A stretch of DNA of 64,000 nt, taken from NCBI RefSeq assembly GCF_900209925.1, contig NZ_LT907978.1:927219-991218 (forward strand). The letters are read 5' to 3'. Below the pieces are notes generated by a model, which saw only the letters and a list, made by a program, of their open reading frames with translations, searched no databases and had not been told where the DNA came from. The translations under genes and the position numbers were made by a program. The DNA is from Anaerobutyricum hallii. Its GTDB lineage: Bacteria; Bacillota; Clostridia; Lachnospirales; Lachnospiraceae. Positions 8,608 to 18,314 of this stretch are shown piece by piece; position 1 is the stretch's first letter; the number at the start of each line of letters is the position of its first letter.

Positions 8608-10263
8608 TTACTGTTTTTGTATTTCGATTACTGTTGCAGGAGTTCCTTCCGTATATTTTATGGTTACTTTATTCTCTGCTTCTAACAATATCGTATCTAA
8701 ATGCTTGGATATATCTACGTCATAAATCAGGTCAGATTCATCTAGAACGATGTAATAATGGGAAGTTCCATCAATGACTGCCTGTGCAATCTTTTTAATC
8801 GTTCCGGTTATTGTTTTTTGAGAAGTTTCTCCGGTTTTTTCATCTGGACTGATACCGTTTGATTGAATAAGAGAACGGTAAGATGCCTCACAATCATTTA
8901 CGGTATCGCCGGTTGCTACAATCTGGTAATTGTGTACATTTACCATAGCATATTTTTTGACAAGTCCTGAGGCATCTTTTAATGCCATGAAATAAGTCGG
9001 CTCTGCATCAATGTTTAAAAGAAGTGGGAAAGTTGCCTTGTAACCTAAGTTCTGAACTTTTCCTTCTGCGGAAGTCATGGCAGAATCTTCGATTGCTCCT
9101 TCAATCTCGTAGTATTTTGTTTCCATAGTACGTTGGTTCATGAGAACAAAACCAACGTTTGATTGGTCACTTGTGATGGAAGTAACACCGGTATATACCC
9201 ATACATCATCGTTGATAGCAAGGTAATTATAGCCGTTTGTAGTTGTTAGACAATCTTTTTGACCAAGAATACTGTTAATAAATCCATGTTTTAATGTGCC
9301 ATGATATTGATAAAGGCTTACAAGTAAATCAGCAGAGTAGACACGATCAATCCATTTAGGGGTGTCTTTTACATCGTAATCTTTACATTCTCCTGTGATA
9401 GCATTACATAATACGACACGTCCGACAGTCTGTCCGCCAAAAAGACCGATATTGTACTTCTTTACACTACATACCCAATAAGGAACGCCTTCTTCGTTAA
9501 TTTCAAAGTTAATGTCATCAAACATATAGGTAGGATATTTAAAGCGGAGATGACGGTAAAGATAGCGGCCAAAATGGTCATATGGGGTGTATTTCATTCC
9601 TTCCTTCAGACGAACAAGTTCCGTCTGCTGTGTTGCCATGTCAATTTTGATATAAGCAGGTATGCCCGCTTTTTTATTTGTAAACCATTTGATAAGATCC
9701 GCATAGCGAAGCGGAGTGACACGAACCGGGTTATTTTTGTAATTGATCTGGCTGTATTCATCAGCAACTTCAAATTGAGATGCAAGGTCTACAAGACTAC
9801 CCATCTTACGGGCACCAAGAATTTCTGCGGAAGATTTATCAAGCAGAGGAATCTGGTCGTAAGAAATCTGATCAATATCTTTTGTAAATTTACTTTTTTC
9901 TACTTTCATGAGCTTCTGGTATTTGGAAGCATTAATAATTGGAGAAGATAAAAGTGTGCCAACAAAGTAGGCGGCAGCAATGATAACGATAAGAGCGGCC
10001 AAAAGTTTAAAAGTCTTTGTTTTATAGCTGCCACTGAAATTTACGGGATGTCTACGATCACCTGTAAAAGTCGTTTTTGGAAGTGCATACAGTGCGAATG
10101 CAATGACAAGGACAAACAAGACAAACTTCCAAAGCTCCGGATTGTGAATGTTTATTGCAGGAAGAGCAATATAATAATAGATTGCTGCAAAAATGAGAAC
10201 AATAACGACAAGCGCTGCAATCCATTTCTTCCCTGTATAATGTTGTTTTTGTTTCTTTTTCAT
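8608..10263 (-). CDS. Unrecognised membrane-anchored protein with a large C-terminal domain
   Basis: A 551-residue protein that I do not recognise. After a basic start there are three hydrophobic segments (about 14-35, 45-61 and 86-105), then some 440 mostly polar residues that are probably exposed at the outer surface. The C-terminal part alternates short strands and ends in a region (about 485-550) that could be a small beta-barrel. No catalytic motif is evident. The start has AAAGGAG upstream. An insertion sequence lies only about 35 bases upstream of the start codon, so the native promoter may have been displaced. Confidence 0.75.
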   Translation of the reverse strand: MKKKQKQHYTGKKWIAALVVIVLIFAAIYYYIALPAINIHNPELWKFVLFVLVIAFALYALPKTTFTGDRRHPVNFSGSYKTKTFKLLAALIVIIAAAYFVGTLLSSPIINASKYQKLMKVEKSKFTKDIDQISYDQIPLLDKSSAEILGARKMGSLVDLASQFEVADEYSQINYKNNPVRVTPLRYADLIKWFTNKKAGIPAYIKIDMATQQTELVRLKEGMKYTPYDHFGRYLYRHLRFKYPTYMFDDINFEINEEGVPYWVCSVKKYNIGLFGGQTVGRVVLCNAITGECKDYDVKDTPKWIDRVYSADLLVSLYQYHGTLKHGFINSILGQKDCLTTTNGYNYLAINDDVWVYTGVTSITSDQSNVGFVLMNQRTMETKYYEIEGAIEDSAMTSAEGKVQNLGYKATFPLLLNIDAEPTYFMALKDASGLVKKYAMVNVHNYQIVATGDTVNDCEASYRSLIQSNGISPDEKTGETSQKTITGTIKKIAQAVIDGTSHYYIVLDESDLIYDVDISKHLDTILLEAENKVTIKYTEGTPATVIEIQKQ

Positions 10264-10427
10264 GGAAATTTCTTTCTCCTTTCTATTTGGATGTATTTTA
10301 GGCGTTTGCGAAACGCCACAAGTCGCATAAATACGTCATTTTTTTGTTGTTAAAAATAAAAATCTCCTCACGGTTTGTGATATAATGGAGTTGACTAGAA
10401 ACCATAAATCACGCCCCGAAAGGAGAT

Positions 10428-11891
10428 ATGTCTATGATACCACAAAAACAACTCTCTTTGGCAGATATTTTTGAAGATTGTAAAGATATTTATGAATCTG
10501 ACAAACCTCATTTCCTTACTCTGCTCGAAAATCACATTGACCTTGATAAAATTATTCCGACTTCTTTTTACAAGCATTACTACGCATCCACTGGAAGAAA
10601 TCGTAAATATCCTTTGCATGCAATGCTTTGGGCTTTGATTATTCAACGCCTCTTTTCTATTCCAACAGATTCCCTCCTGTTAATCTTCCTTCATTATTCC
10701 AGACATCTGAGGGAATTCTGTGGCTTTACTAAAGTTCCTGACGCTTCAAAAATCACTCGTTTCAAACAGGATTTTTTAATGGACTTACAATCAGTTTTTG
10801 ATAATCTCGTAGATATCACAGAACCAATCTGCCAGGACATTAACGGTAATCTCGCCTCTATGCTTTTGTTTGATACTTCAGGGATTAAAGCATATGTGAC
10901 TGAAAACAATCCCAAATACGCCAACCGCATTATTAAACAGCTTAAGTCCTATGCTAAAGCTCATAACTTCGATGATTCTTATGATCCTTACAAGGCAGCC
11001 TATGCCTCTATGCCTGCATCCGCCGCTGCTAACCATGAAGTAAAGCAACAGTATGTGAATGGTCATTTCTGCTATGCTTATAAATTTGGCATTACGACCA
11101 ATGGACTTGGCATTGTTCGCTCCATTGATTTTTATAACAAGGATTATCTGGATTCTCACCCTGACATCATTGTTGAAAAGAAATCAAAATCTCCTGATGA
11201 AGATAAATCACTTGCCGATTCGAAAGCCTTGATTCCAACCCTTAAAGATTTCAAAGAACGGCACCCTCTTATCAATCCCAAGATATTTCTTGGTGATGCT
11301 GCCTTTGATACGATTGAAATCTACAAATCCTTATTTGAAGATTTTAAATTTCAAAAAGCATTTATTCCTTTAAAGGTAAAACTTTCACTGGATAACGTGG
11401 ATTATACATTCAATGAAAATGGTATTCCCTGCTGTCCTCATGATCCTTCACTCCCTATGAAACGGGAAGGTAGTAAGTCTCACTTAAGAAGTAATCTTCC
11501 GACCATGAAATTTGTGTGTCCCAAAATGAAATGGGAATACAATCGTGAAGACAAATCAAAACGACGGGTGTGCCACTGCGATAATCCATGTACAACTTCT
11601 TCCTGTGGCAGAATGATTTACGTTTATCCCGAAAAAAACCTTAGAGCATACCCCGGCGTGGAGCGTGGCTCACAGGAATGGGATGACACTTACAAAATCC
11701 GAGTAAATGTTGAAAAATCAATCAACCACTTTAAAGACAGTTTTTGTGTCGCTAACCGAAAAACAACAAACGAAAAAACACTTCATGCAGATTTACTTCT
11801 TGCTGGTATATCACAGTTATTAACTGTAGTTGTTGCCGACAAAATCCATCAACGACAATACATCAGAAGTTTAAAATCTTTCATAGCCTAG
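10428..11891 (+). CDS. IS1182-like DDE transposase
   Basis: This 487-residue transposase has an N-terminal DNA-binding region of the DUF772 type (about 45-130). Candidate catalytic residues are Asp149 in LLFDTSGIK, Asp290 in FLGDAAFD, and Glu429 in RVNVEKSINHFKD. A Cys-rich insert between the second and third (two CC/CP pairs, then CHC and SSCGR) is typical of this transposase group. The reading frame is intact and preceded by AAAGGAGA, so the element may be active. Its codon use (many CTT, TCC and CCT) looks different from neighbouring genes. Confidence 0.85.
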   Translation: MSMIPQKQLSLADIFEDCKDIYESDKPHFLTLLENHIDLDKIIPTSFYKHYYASTGRNRKYPLHAMLWALIIQRLFSIPTDSLLLIFLHYSRHLREFCGFTKVPDASKITRFKQDFLMDLQSVFDNLVDITEPICQDINGNLASMLLFDTSGIKAYVTENNPKYANRIIKQLKSYAKAHNFDDSYDPYKAAYASMPASAAANHEVKQQYVNGHFCYAYKFGITTNGLGIVRSIDFYNKDYLDSHPDIIVEKKSKSPDEDKSLADSKALIPTLKDFKERHPLINPKIFLGDAAFDTIEIYKSLFEDFKFQKAFIPLKVKLSLDNVDYTFNENGIPCCPHDPSLPMKREGSKSHLRSNLPTMKFVCPKMKWEYNREDKSKRRVCHCDNPCTTSSCGRMIYVYPEKNLRAYPGVERGSQEWDDTYKIRVNVEKSINHFKDSFCVANRKTTNEKTLHADLLLAGISQLLTVVVADKIHQRQYIRSLKSFIA

Positions 11892-11964
11892 GACTTACCA
11901 ACTCCATAAAACCGAGGGCTTATTAAAGTGCGCCTAAAATGTCCGGTTATCCACTTTTTATTCC

Positions 11965-11989
11965 AGGATTCGTGCTAAGCACGAATCCT
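11965..11989. repeat. Perfect hairpin in the right part of the insertion sequence
   Basis: AGGATTCGTGCT and AGCACGAATCCT are exact inverses separated by one base. It probably acts as a terminator or a transposase-related structure for the element. Confidence 0.6.
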
Positions 11990-12046
11990 TCCCTGTTTAA
12001 GTTCAAGATTGCGAACGAGCATCGCGAGTTTCGCAATTACCTATGG

Positions 12047-12109
12047 ATGTATTCTTGAAATCTTTTTGCGCCTGCTTTAGCATGTGCAGCAAAAACTTTG
12101 AGAATACAT
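12047..12109. repeat. Imperfect long hairpin next to the insertion sequence
   Basis: ATGTATTCT (12047-12055) pairs with AGAATACAT (12101-12109), with additional inner TTTTTGC/GCAAAAA pairing. The IS direct repeat (12044-12053) overlaps its left arm, so the element appears to have inserted at the edge of this palindrome. It would have lain upstream of the membrane-protein gene before insertion. Confidence 0.45.
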
Positions 12110-12245
12110 TTGTAAGAGAGTATAGCATATGGAAGAAAATAAGAAAACATATAATTTAGAAACATTTAGCAGTAGTTTTATATCAGATGGGAGATAATTC
12201 TCCACTTTTATCTTATAATTCAAAAAAATGCATTAAAAAAAGTAC

Positions 12246-12273
12246 TTGACATTTCTGAGAGCTATGGTATATT
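12246..12273 (+). promoter_or_regulatory. Promoter of the fatty acid synthesis operon
   Basis: TTGACA (12246-12251), a 16-nt spacer, and TATATT (12268-12273). It lies about 210 nt before fabH, giving a long AT-rich leader that contains FabT-like sites. Confidence 0.6.
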
Positions 12274-12355
12274 TGTAAATGTTTATTTTGATATTAAAAC
12301 TATTTTATTTAAAAATAATATGAAATCAAAATAATAATATTTCAAAACAATAAGA

Positions 12356-12368
12356 TTTGATAATCAAA
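12356..12368. promoter_or_regulatory. FabT-like operator in the fabH leader
   Basis: TTTGATAATCAAA is a near-perfect palindrome and matches the published FabT box of streptococci (core TTTGATTATCAAA) except at the centre. A weaker relative, TTTTGATATTAAAA, lies at 12286-12299. A fabT-type MarR gene closes the same cluster (23100-23549), which supports the assignment. Confidence 0.65.
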
Positions 12369-12486
12369 ATATTTGGCGCTGAATCATTTGTAGCAGATGT
12401 GAGGTGGTTCAGATGCCTGTGATGATTTAACAAGAAGATGCTTTTTCAAGAGTATGGGAAGGTATCACACAAAAAAGGAGAGAGTG

Positions 12487-13446
12487 ATGTTTGTCAAAAT
12501 AAAAGGGACAGGCTCCTGCCTTCCTGAGAAAGTACTTGATAATGCTGCAATTTCTCAGTTGGTAGATACGAACGATGAATGGATTCAAAGTCGTACCGGA
12601 ATTAAGAGCCGGCATATTGTCGGGAAAGAGACAGCAGTTTCCATGGCGGCTGTGGCAGCCGAGAAAGCGTTAGAAGATGCCGGAATAACAGCAGAAGAGA
12701 TTGATCTTCTTATTGTATCGAGCGTTTCCTCCGAACAGCTTTTGCCATGTACGGCATGTAGTGTTCAGAAGGAACTTGGTGCGGTGAATGCGGCAGCATT
12801 TGATTTGAATGCAGCATGTTCAGGATTTATAGTGGCATACCAGATGGCAGCCGGACAGATTAAGGCAGGGCTTTCGAAGAAAGCATTATTAATCGGTGTA
12901 GAGTGTCTGTCTAATATTGTTAACTGGAAGGACAGAGGCACATGTATTTTATTTGGTGATGGTGCCGGTGCTGCTGTCATTAGTGCAGAGGAAGAAGGGA
13001 ATATTGAAATTCCTTCTGTACTTCATTCTGATGGAAGCAGAGGTGAGGTACTCACCTGTAAGAATCCCACAGGAGAAAGAAAAGATAGATCGCTTGAAGG
13101 CTATGTAGCTATGGACGGCAGGGAGATTTATAAGTTTGCAGTCCGACAGGTTCCAGCCGTTATTGATGAGATTTTGGAAAAGGCAGAGAAGTCAGTAGAA
13201 GAAATCGATTTGTTTGTTCTTCATCAGGCAAACAGAAGAATCGTGGAAGCAATTGCAAAGCGGTTAAAGCAGCCAATTGAGAAGTTTCCGATGGATATGA
13301 TGCAGAACGGAAACATGTCTTCTGCAAGCATACCGGTACTGCTTGATGAATTAAAGCAGGAAGGAAAGTTACAGCCAGGAATGAAGATTATTGTTGCAGG
13401 ATTTGGCGCAGGTCTTACATGGGGCGGTATGTATTTGGAATGGTAA
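12487..13446 (+). CDS. fabH: 3-oxoacyl-ACP synthase III (KASIII)
   Basis: This 319-residue protein has the FabH catalytic triad: Cys111 in DLNAACSGF, His246 in VLHQANRRI and Asn276 in NGNMSSAS. It starts fatty acid synthesis by condensing an acyl-CoA with malonyl-ACP. I choose ATG 12487, preceded by AAAAAAGGAG; an earlier in-frame ATG at 12454 would add 11 residues (MGRYHTKKERV) that include the RBS. It is the first gene of the cluster, downstream of a FabT-like operator. Confidence 0.95.
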   Translation: MFVKIKGTGSCLPEKVLDNAAISQLVDTNDEWIQSRTGIKSRHIVGKETAVSMAAVAAEKALEDAGITAEEIDLLIVSSVSSEQLLPCTACSVQKELGAVNAAAFDLNAACSGFIVAYQMAAGQIKAGLSKKALLIGVECLSNIVNWKDRGTCILFGDGAGAAVISAEEEGNIEIPSVLHSDGSRGEVLTCKNPTGERKDRSLEGYVAMDGREIYKFAVRQVPAVIDEILEKAEKSVEEIDLFVLHQANRRIVEAIAKRLKQPIEKFPMDMMQNGNMSSASIPVLLDELKQEGKLQPGMKIIVAGFGAGLTWGGMYLEW

Positions 13447-13635
13447 GTTTGAATGATAAAATGATAAAAGGTAATTTCCGGAATTTCCGGATTACATATA
13501 ACTGTTTGGGGGCATGCAGAGTTTCAATACGCTTCTTAGGTAATTCTTAGGTAACTATAGAAGATATCCATTGAACTTAGGCTTTGAATAGTTATGAATA
13601 TATAAAAACAAAAAGAAAAAAGAGAGGTTTATATT

Positions 13636-13860
13636 ATGTTTGACAAAATTAAAGAATTAATCGTGGACTCATTAGGAATTGAAGAAGATCAGATTACAAT
13701 GGAAGCATCTTTCAAAGAAGATTTAAAGGTAGATTCTCTTGACCTTTTCGAGATGGTTATGAGTCTTGAAGATGAGTTTGGAGTAGAGATTCCTACAGAA
13801 GAATTAGAGAAGATGGTAACAGTTGGAGATGTTGTAAATTATATTGAAGAACATAAATAA
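13636..13860 (+). CDS. acpP: Acyl carrier protein
   Basis: This acidic 74-residue protein has the phosphopantetheine site DSLD, with Ser34 as attachment residue, and helix II ([12 protein letters not shown]). It carries growing acyl chains for all enzymes encoded in this cluster. A 189-nt gap separates it from fabH and contains no clear gene, so an extra promoter is possible. It is followed 14 nt later by fabK. Confidence 0.95.
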   Translation: MFDKIKELIVDSLGIEEDQITMEASFKEDLKVDSLDLFEMVMSLEDEFGVEIPTEELEKMVTVGDVVNYIEEHK

Positions 13861-13874
13861 GCAGAGGTACAGGG

Positions 13875-14819
13875 ATGAAAACAGTGATTACAGAATTGCT
13901 TGGAATTGAGTATCCGGTAATTCAGGGCGGTATGGCATGGGTTGGAACAGCTGAGCTTGCCGCCGCTGTTTCCGAAGCCGGAGGACTTGGAATCATTGGT
14001 GCCGGTGGGGCACCGGCTTCCTGGGTGGAAGACCAGATTCACAAGGTAAAGGAAAAGACGGATAAGCCATTTGGTGTCAATCTGATGTTATTAAATCCGG
14101 AAGCAGACGCTATTGCCGATCTTCTTATAAAAGAAGGTGTAAAAGTAGTAACGACAGGTGCAGGTAATCCGGAAAAATATATGGAAGCCTGGAAGAAAGC
14201 GGGTGTACGCGTAATTCCTGTTGTAGCAAGTACTGCACTTGCAAAGAGGATGGAAAAAGCGGGCGCGGATGCGGTAATCGCAGAAGGTACAGAATCCGGC
14301 GGGCATATCGGAGAGACAACAACAATGGCATTAGTGCCACAGGTTGTTGATGCGGTAAATATCCCGGTAATCGCAGCAGGCGGAATTGCCGATGGAAGAG
14401 GAATGGCAGCCGCTTTTATGCTTGGTGCGAAGGCAATCCAGATGGGAACGATTTTTGTAGCATCAAAGGAATCTATTGTAAGTGATGCATACAAGAATAA
14501 GGTCATTAAGGCAAGAGATATTGATACGAAGGTAACTGGAAGAACAACCGGACATCCGGTAAGATGTTTAAGAAATCAGCAGACAAGAGAGTACTTAAAG
14601 TTAGAGCAGGAAGGAGCTTCTTTTGAAGAACTTGAAAAGCTTACGTTAGGTGGTCTCAGGAAAGCGGTTGTTGATGGCGATGTCATTCATGGAAGTGTGA
14701 TGGCAGGTCAGATTGCGGGTCTTGTAAAAGACAGCAGAAGTTGTAAAGAAATTATCGAAGGAATCTGTCAGGAGATGAAGGAGATTATTCTTACTCAGGC
14801 AGAGAAAATCGGGAGGTAG
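13875..14819 (+). CDS. fabK: Enoyl-ACP reductase II (FMN-dependent)
   Basis: This 314-residue TIM-barrel flavoprotein has YPVIQGGMAWVG at the N terminus, GVNLMLLNPEA, the EGTESGGHIGE phosphate-binding stretch and AAGGIADGRG. These are typical of FabK, which reduces the double bond of enoyl-ACP with NAD(P)H and FMN in place of FabI. Its position between acpP and fabD supports this function over nitronate monooxygenase. Confidence 0.93.
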   Translation: MKTVITELLGIEYPVIQGGMAWVGTAELAAAVSEAGGLGIIGAGGAPASWVEDQIHKVKEKTDKPFGVNLMLLNPEADAIADLLIKEGVKVVTTGAGNPEKYMEAWKKAGVRVIPVVASTALAKRMEKAGADAVIAEGTESGGHIGETTTMALVPQVVDAVNIPVIAAGGIADGRGMAAAFMLGAKAIQMGTIFVASKESIVSDAYKNKVIKARDIDTKVTGRTTGHPVRCLRNQQTREYLKLEQEGASFEELEKLTLGGLRKAVVDGDVIHGSVMAGQIAGLVKDSRSCKEIIEGICQEMKEIILTQAEKIGR

Positions 14820-14824
14820 AGTAA

Positions 14825-15751
14825 ATGAGTAAAATAGCATTTCTTTATCCGGGACAAGGAGCACAGGTCGCAGGAATGGGTAAAGATTTTTATGAACAAA
14901 GCCCACTGGCAAAAGAAGTATTTGATAAGAGCTGTGAGATTTTAGGACAGGATATGAAACATATCTGTTTCGAGGAAAATGAACTCCTTGACAGAACGGA
15001 TTATACACAGGCTGCATTAGTTACTACCTGTATGGCAATGACAAAAGAGATTATGGCAAGAGGGCTCACTCCGGATATGACAGCCGGACTTAGTCTTGGA
15101 GAATATTGTGCGATTACAACAGCAGGTGGTATGGAGCTTGAGGATGCTATTAAGATGGTATGGCTTCGTGGAAACCTTATGCATAATGCAGTACCAGACG
15201 GAAAGGGAGGCATGGCCGCCGTACTTGGACTGTCTGGAGAGGCAGTGAATGAGGCAATCGCATATATGGAAGGCGTTTATGTTGCTAATTATAATTGTCC
15301 GGGACAGATTGTAATTACCGGTGATAAGGAAGCAGTTGCAAATGCAGCACCTGCATTAAAAGAAGCAGGGGCAAAGCGTGTTATTCCATTAAACGTAAGC
15401 GGACCATTCCATTCCATTTACTTAAAAGAAGCAGGAGAGAAGCTTTATGAGGCACTTTCCAAAGTGACATTGGGAGAATTGAAGATTCCTTATGTGACAA
15501 ATGTAGATGCAAGTATTATAAAAGATACGGAAAGAACGAAAGAGTTATTAAAAGAACAGGTTTATTCCTCCGTTTTATGGGAGCAGAGTATACGTGCCAT
15601 GATAGCAGACGGTGTGGATATTTTCGTAGAGATTGGACCGGGAAAGACATTGAGCGGTTTTATGAGAAAGATTGATAAAAGCGTAAAGATGTTCCGAATC
15701 GGAACAATGGAAGAAGTAGAAAAAACAGTGGAAGCTATAAAGGAGTTATAG
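14825..15751 (+). CDS. fabD: Malonyl-CoA:ACP transacylase
   Basis: This 308-residue protein has the nucleophile Ser90 in AGLSLGEY, His196 in SGPFHS and the N-terminal YPGQGAQ motif. It loads malonyl groups onto ACP for the condensing enzymes. It begins 5 nt after the fabK stop and ends 2 nt before fabG, so the three genes are translated in close coupling. Confidence 0.95.
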   Translation: MSKIAFLYPGQGAQVAGMGKDFYEQSPLAKEVFDKSCEILGQDMKHICFEENELLDRTDYTQAALVTTCMAMTKEIMARGLTPDMTAGLSLGEYCAITTAGGMELEDAIKMVWLRGNLMHNAVPDGKGGMAAVLGLSGEAVNEAIAYMEGVYVANYNCPGQIVITGDKEAVANAAPALKEAGAKRVIPLNVSGPFHSIYLKEAGEKLYEALSKVTLGELKIPYVTNVDASIIKDTERTKELLKEQVYSSVLWEQSIRAMIADGVDIFVEIGPGKTLSGFMRKIDKSVKMFRIGTMEEVEKTVEAIKEL

Positions 15752-15753
15752 AT

Positions 15754-16497
15754 ATGTTATTAGAAGGAAAAACAGCAATTGTGACCGGCGCGTCCGGCGG
15801 AATCGGAAAAGCAATCGCCATTGCCCTTGCAAAAGAAGGGGCATCGGTAGCAGTACATTTCCATGGAAATGAAGAAAAAGCGCTTTTAGTAAAAAAAGAG
15901 ATTGAAGAGGCAGGAGGAAAAGCAGAAATTTTTCGTGCCAATGTAGCAGATTTTGAAGAATGTAACGCTTTAGTAAAGGCAGCAGCCAAAACATTTGGTA
16001 GCATCGATATTCTTGTAAACAATGCAGGAATTACAAAAGATGGTCTGTTAATGGCTATGAGCGAAGCAGATTTTGATGATGTTATTGATACGAACTTAAA
16101 AGGATGCTTTCAGATGATTCGTTTTGCGAGCCGTCGCATGATGAAACAAAGATATGGAAGAATCATTAATGTAAGTTCTGTTTCCGGCGTTGCCGGAAAT
16201 GCCGGTCAGGCAAATTACTGTGCTTCCAAAGCAGGAATGATTGGATTGACCAAATCTGCGGCAAAAGAATTAGCATCAAGGGGAATTACCTGTAATGCCA
16301 TTGCTCCGGGATTTGTAAAAACAGAGATGACAGATGTACTTTCTGATGAAGTAAAAGAGAATGCAAAGAAACAAATTCCACTCGGCCGCTTTGCAGAGCC
16401 GGAAGATATTGCGAATGCAGCAGTATTTTTGGCATCTGACAAGGCAGCTTACATTACAGGCCAGGTACTTTTAGTTGATGGTGGAATGGTGATGTAA
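15754..16497 (+). CDS. fabG: 3-oxoacyl-ACP reductase
   Basis: This 247-residue short-chain dehydrogenase has the nucleotide motif TGASGGIG (11-18), NNAG (89-92), and the catalytic Ser142, Tyr155 and Lys159 (YCASK). It reduces 3-oxoacyl-ACP with NADPH in each elongation round. The size and the NPF-like C terminus are standard. A 61-nt gap with a small stem (ACTCAT/ATGAGT) separates it from fabF. Confidence 0.95.
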   Translation: MLLEGKTAIVTGASGGIGKAIAIALAKEGASVAVHFHGNEEKALLVKKEIEEAGGKAEIFRANVADFEECNALVKAAAKTFGSIDILVNNAGITKDGLLMAMSEADFDDVIDTNLKGCFQMIRFASRRMMKQRYGRIINVSSVSGVAGNAGQANYCASKAGMIGLTKSAAKELASRGITCNAIAPGFVKTEMTDVLSDEVKENAKKQIPLGRFAEPEDIANAAVFLASDKAAYITGQVLLVDGGMVM

Positions 16498-16558
16498 AGT
16501 AATCAACTCATCCATGAAAGGGAATGAGTTCTGCCCATAATAAACGAAAGGAAAATTT

Positions 16559-17797
16559 ATGAAAAGAAGAGTAGTAATTACTGGACTGGGTGCTGTGACT
16601 CCGATCGGAAACACAGTAAACGAGTTCTGGAATGGAATTAAAGAAGAAAAGGTAGGTATCGGAGAGATTACAAAGTTTGATACCGAAGATTATAAAGTAA
16701 AGATCGCAGCGGAAGTAAAAGACTTTAATGTAAAAGAAAGACTGGATAATAAAGCTGCAAGAAGAATGGAAGTATTTTCTCAGTATGCAGTAGCAGCTTC
16801 TAGAGAAGCTTTTGATATGGCAGGACTTGATATGGCAAAAGAAGATCCTTACCGCGTTGGTGTAATTATCGGTTCCGGTATCGGTGGTCTTGCCAGCATG
16901 GAAAAGGAACATGAAAAGATTATTACAAAAGGACCAAAGAGAGTAAGCCCGATGCTGATTCCTTTAATGATATCGAATATGGCAGCGGGAAATGTAGCAA
17001 TTGACCTTGGATGTAAAGGAAAATGTACCGATGTTGTAACTGCCTGTGCAACAGGAAGTAACTCAATTGGAGATGCCCTTCGTGCGATTCAGTACGGAGA
17101 TGCGGATGTGATGCTTGCCGGAGGAACAGAAAGCAGTATTACACCAGTCGCAGTTGCAGGATTTACAAATCTTACTGCTCTTTCAGGAGAAAGTGATCCG
17201 TTACGTGCTTCTCTTCCATTTGATGAGGCAAGAAGTGGCTTTGTAATCGGAGAAGGTGCCGGAGTTGTTGTATTAGAAGAGTTAGAACATGCGAAAAATC
17301 GTGGGGCAAAGATCCTTGCTGAATTAGCTGGATATGGTTCTACCTGTGATGCGTTCCATATTACTTCTCCTGCAGAAGATGGAAGTGGTGCTGCAAAAGC
17401 GATGGAACTTGCCATGGAAGAAGCAGGGGTAAAACCAGAGGAAGTAGACTATATTAATGCACATGGAACAGGAACACATCATAATGATCTTTTTGAGACA
17501 AGAGCGGTAAGAAGAGCTTTTGGTGCCAGTGCAGATCATGTAAAAATGAGCTCTACAAAGTCCATGATTGGTCATTTACTTGGAGCAGCCGGCGCAGTGG
17601 AATTGATTGTCTGTGTGAAGTCTATTGAAGAGGGATATATTCACCCAACGGTAGGAACGACGAATCCAGGTGAGGGATGTGATCTTGATTATGTGATTAA
17701 TGGAGCAGTAGAACAGGAAGTGAATGTAGCAATCTCCAATTCTCTTGGATTTGGAGGACATAATGCTTCTCTTCTTGTAAAGAAATACGAGGAGTAG
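16559..17797 (+). CDS. fabF: 3-oxoacyl-ACP synthase II
   Basis: This 412-residue condensing enzyme has Cys163 in VVTACATGSN, His302 in NAHGTGTHHND, Lys334 and His339 in SSTKSMIGHLLGAAGAVE. It elongates acyl-ACP with malonyl-ACP. It has an AAAGGAAAA ribosome binding site and is followed 6 nt later by accB. Confidence 0.95.
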   Translation: MKRRVVITGLGAVTPIGNTVNEFWNGIKEEKVGIGEITKFDTEDYKVKIAAEVKDFNVKERLDNKAARRMEVFSQYAVAASREAFDMAGLDMAKEDPYRVGVIIGSGIGGLASMEKEHEKIITKGPKRVSPMLIPLMISNMAAGNVAIDLGCKGKCTDVVTACATGSNSIGDALRAIQYGDADVMLAGGTESSITPVAVAGFTNLTALSGESDPLRASLPFDEARSGFVIGEGAGVVVLEELEHAKNRGAKILAELAGYGSTCDAFHITSPAEDGSGAAKAMELAMEEAGVKPEEVDYINAHGTGTHHNDLFETRAVRRAFGASADHVKMSSTKSMIGHLLGAAGAVELIVCVKSIEEGYIHPTVGTTNPGEGCDLDYVINGAVEQEVNVAISNSLGFGGHNASLLVKKYEE

Positions 17798-17803
17798 ACC
17801 GAT

Positions 17804-18274
17804 ATGGATTATCAACAGATTTTAGAGTTAGTAAAAGAAGTATCGAAAGCGGGACTTACAAATTTTGAATATACAGAAGGAAATATCCGTATTGCCATGA
17901 GCTGTCCACAGCCAGAAGAAAAAATTGTTGTACCGGCATCAAATCTTGTTTTACAGGAAGCAGCCGGAGCAGGGATTAATACAGTAGAAACTGCAGTTTC
18001 TGCACAGCAGGAGCCAGAGCAGATAACGGAAGAAAAAGGCGGTAATATTGTAAAATCTCCATTAGTTGGAACATTCTATGCAGCGCCATCTGAAGATGCA
18101 CAGCCTTTTGTAAAGGTTGGTGATACTGTAAAGAAGGGACAGACGCTGGCGATTGTTGAGGCTATGAAGCTTATGAATGAGATTGAGAGTGAATTTGATG
18201 GAGTTGTCACAGAAATTCTTGTAGAAAATGAAGACAATGTAGAGTATGGACAGCCATTATTCCGTATACAGTAA
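17804..18274 (+). CDS. accB: Biotin carboxyl carrier protein of acetyl-CoA carboxylase
   Basis: This 156-residue protein has an N-terminal helix, a flexible Ala/Gln/Glu-rich linker (about 50-80) and a C-terminal biotinyl domain with the biotin attachment site EAMKLMNEI (Lys122). It shuttles the carboxyl group between AccC and the AccDA carboxyltransferase encoded just downstream. Confidence 0.95.
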   Translation: MDYQQILELVKEVSKAGLTNFEYTEGNIRIAMSCPQPEEKIVVPASNLVLQEAAGAGINTVETAVSAQQEPEQITEEKGGNIVKSPLVGTFYAAPSEDAQPFVKVGDTVKKGQTLAIVEAMKLMNEIESEFDGVVTEILVENEDNVEYGQPLFRIQ

Positions 18275-18314
18275 TATAGCATTCTTATGGAATGAACAGA
18301 TTTGAGGAAAAATT

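Larger units (their letters stand above)
10298..12043. mobile_element. Insertion sequence with DDE transposase (IS1182-like)
   Basis: The element encodes one transposase. I place its ends by two coinciding signals. A 10-bp direct repeat, TGGATGTATT, flanks it at 10288-10297 and 12044-12053. Just inside, TAGGCGTTTGCGAAAC (10299-10314) matches the reverse complement of the right end (12028-12043) at 13 of 16 positions. An alternative right end is 11940: ATTTTAGGCG at 10295-10304 is the exact inverse of 11931-11940. The segment 11941-12043 holds a perfect hairpin (11965-11989) and no gene. Family assignment rests on the transposase. Confidence 0.7.

Noticed and set aside
8608-10263. Plus-strand open frame at 9550-9951 and others within the membrane-protein gene
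   Set aside because: Rich in rare codons, no RBS and no recognisable motif; shadows of the minus-strand gene.
12129-12197. A 22-codon open frame (MEENKKTYNLETF...) upstream of fabH
   Set aside because: Too short, poor RBS spacing and no supporting feature; probably chance.
13447-13635. Additional FabT box before acpP
   Set aside because: Only a partial TTTGAATGATAAAA-like match was found, well below the site before fabH.
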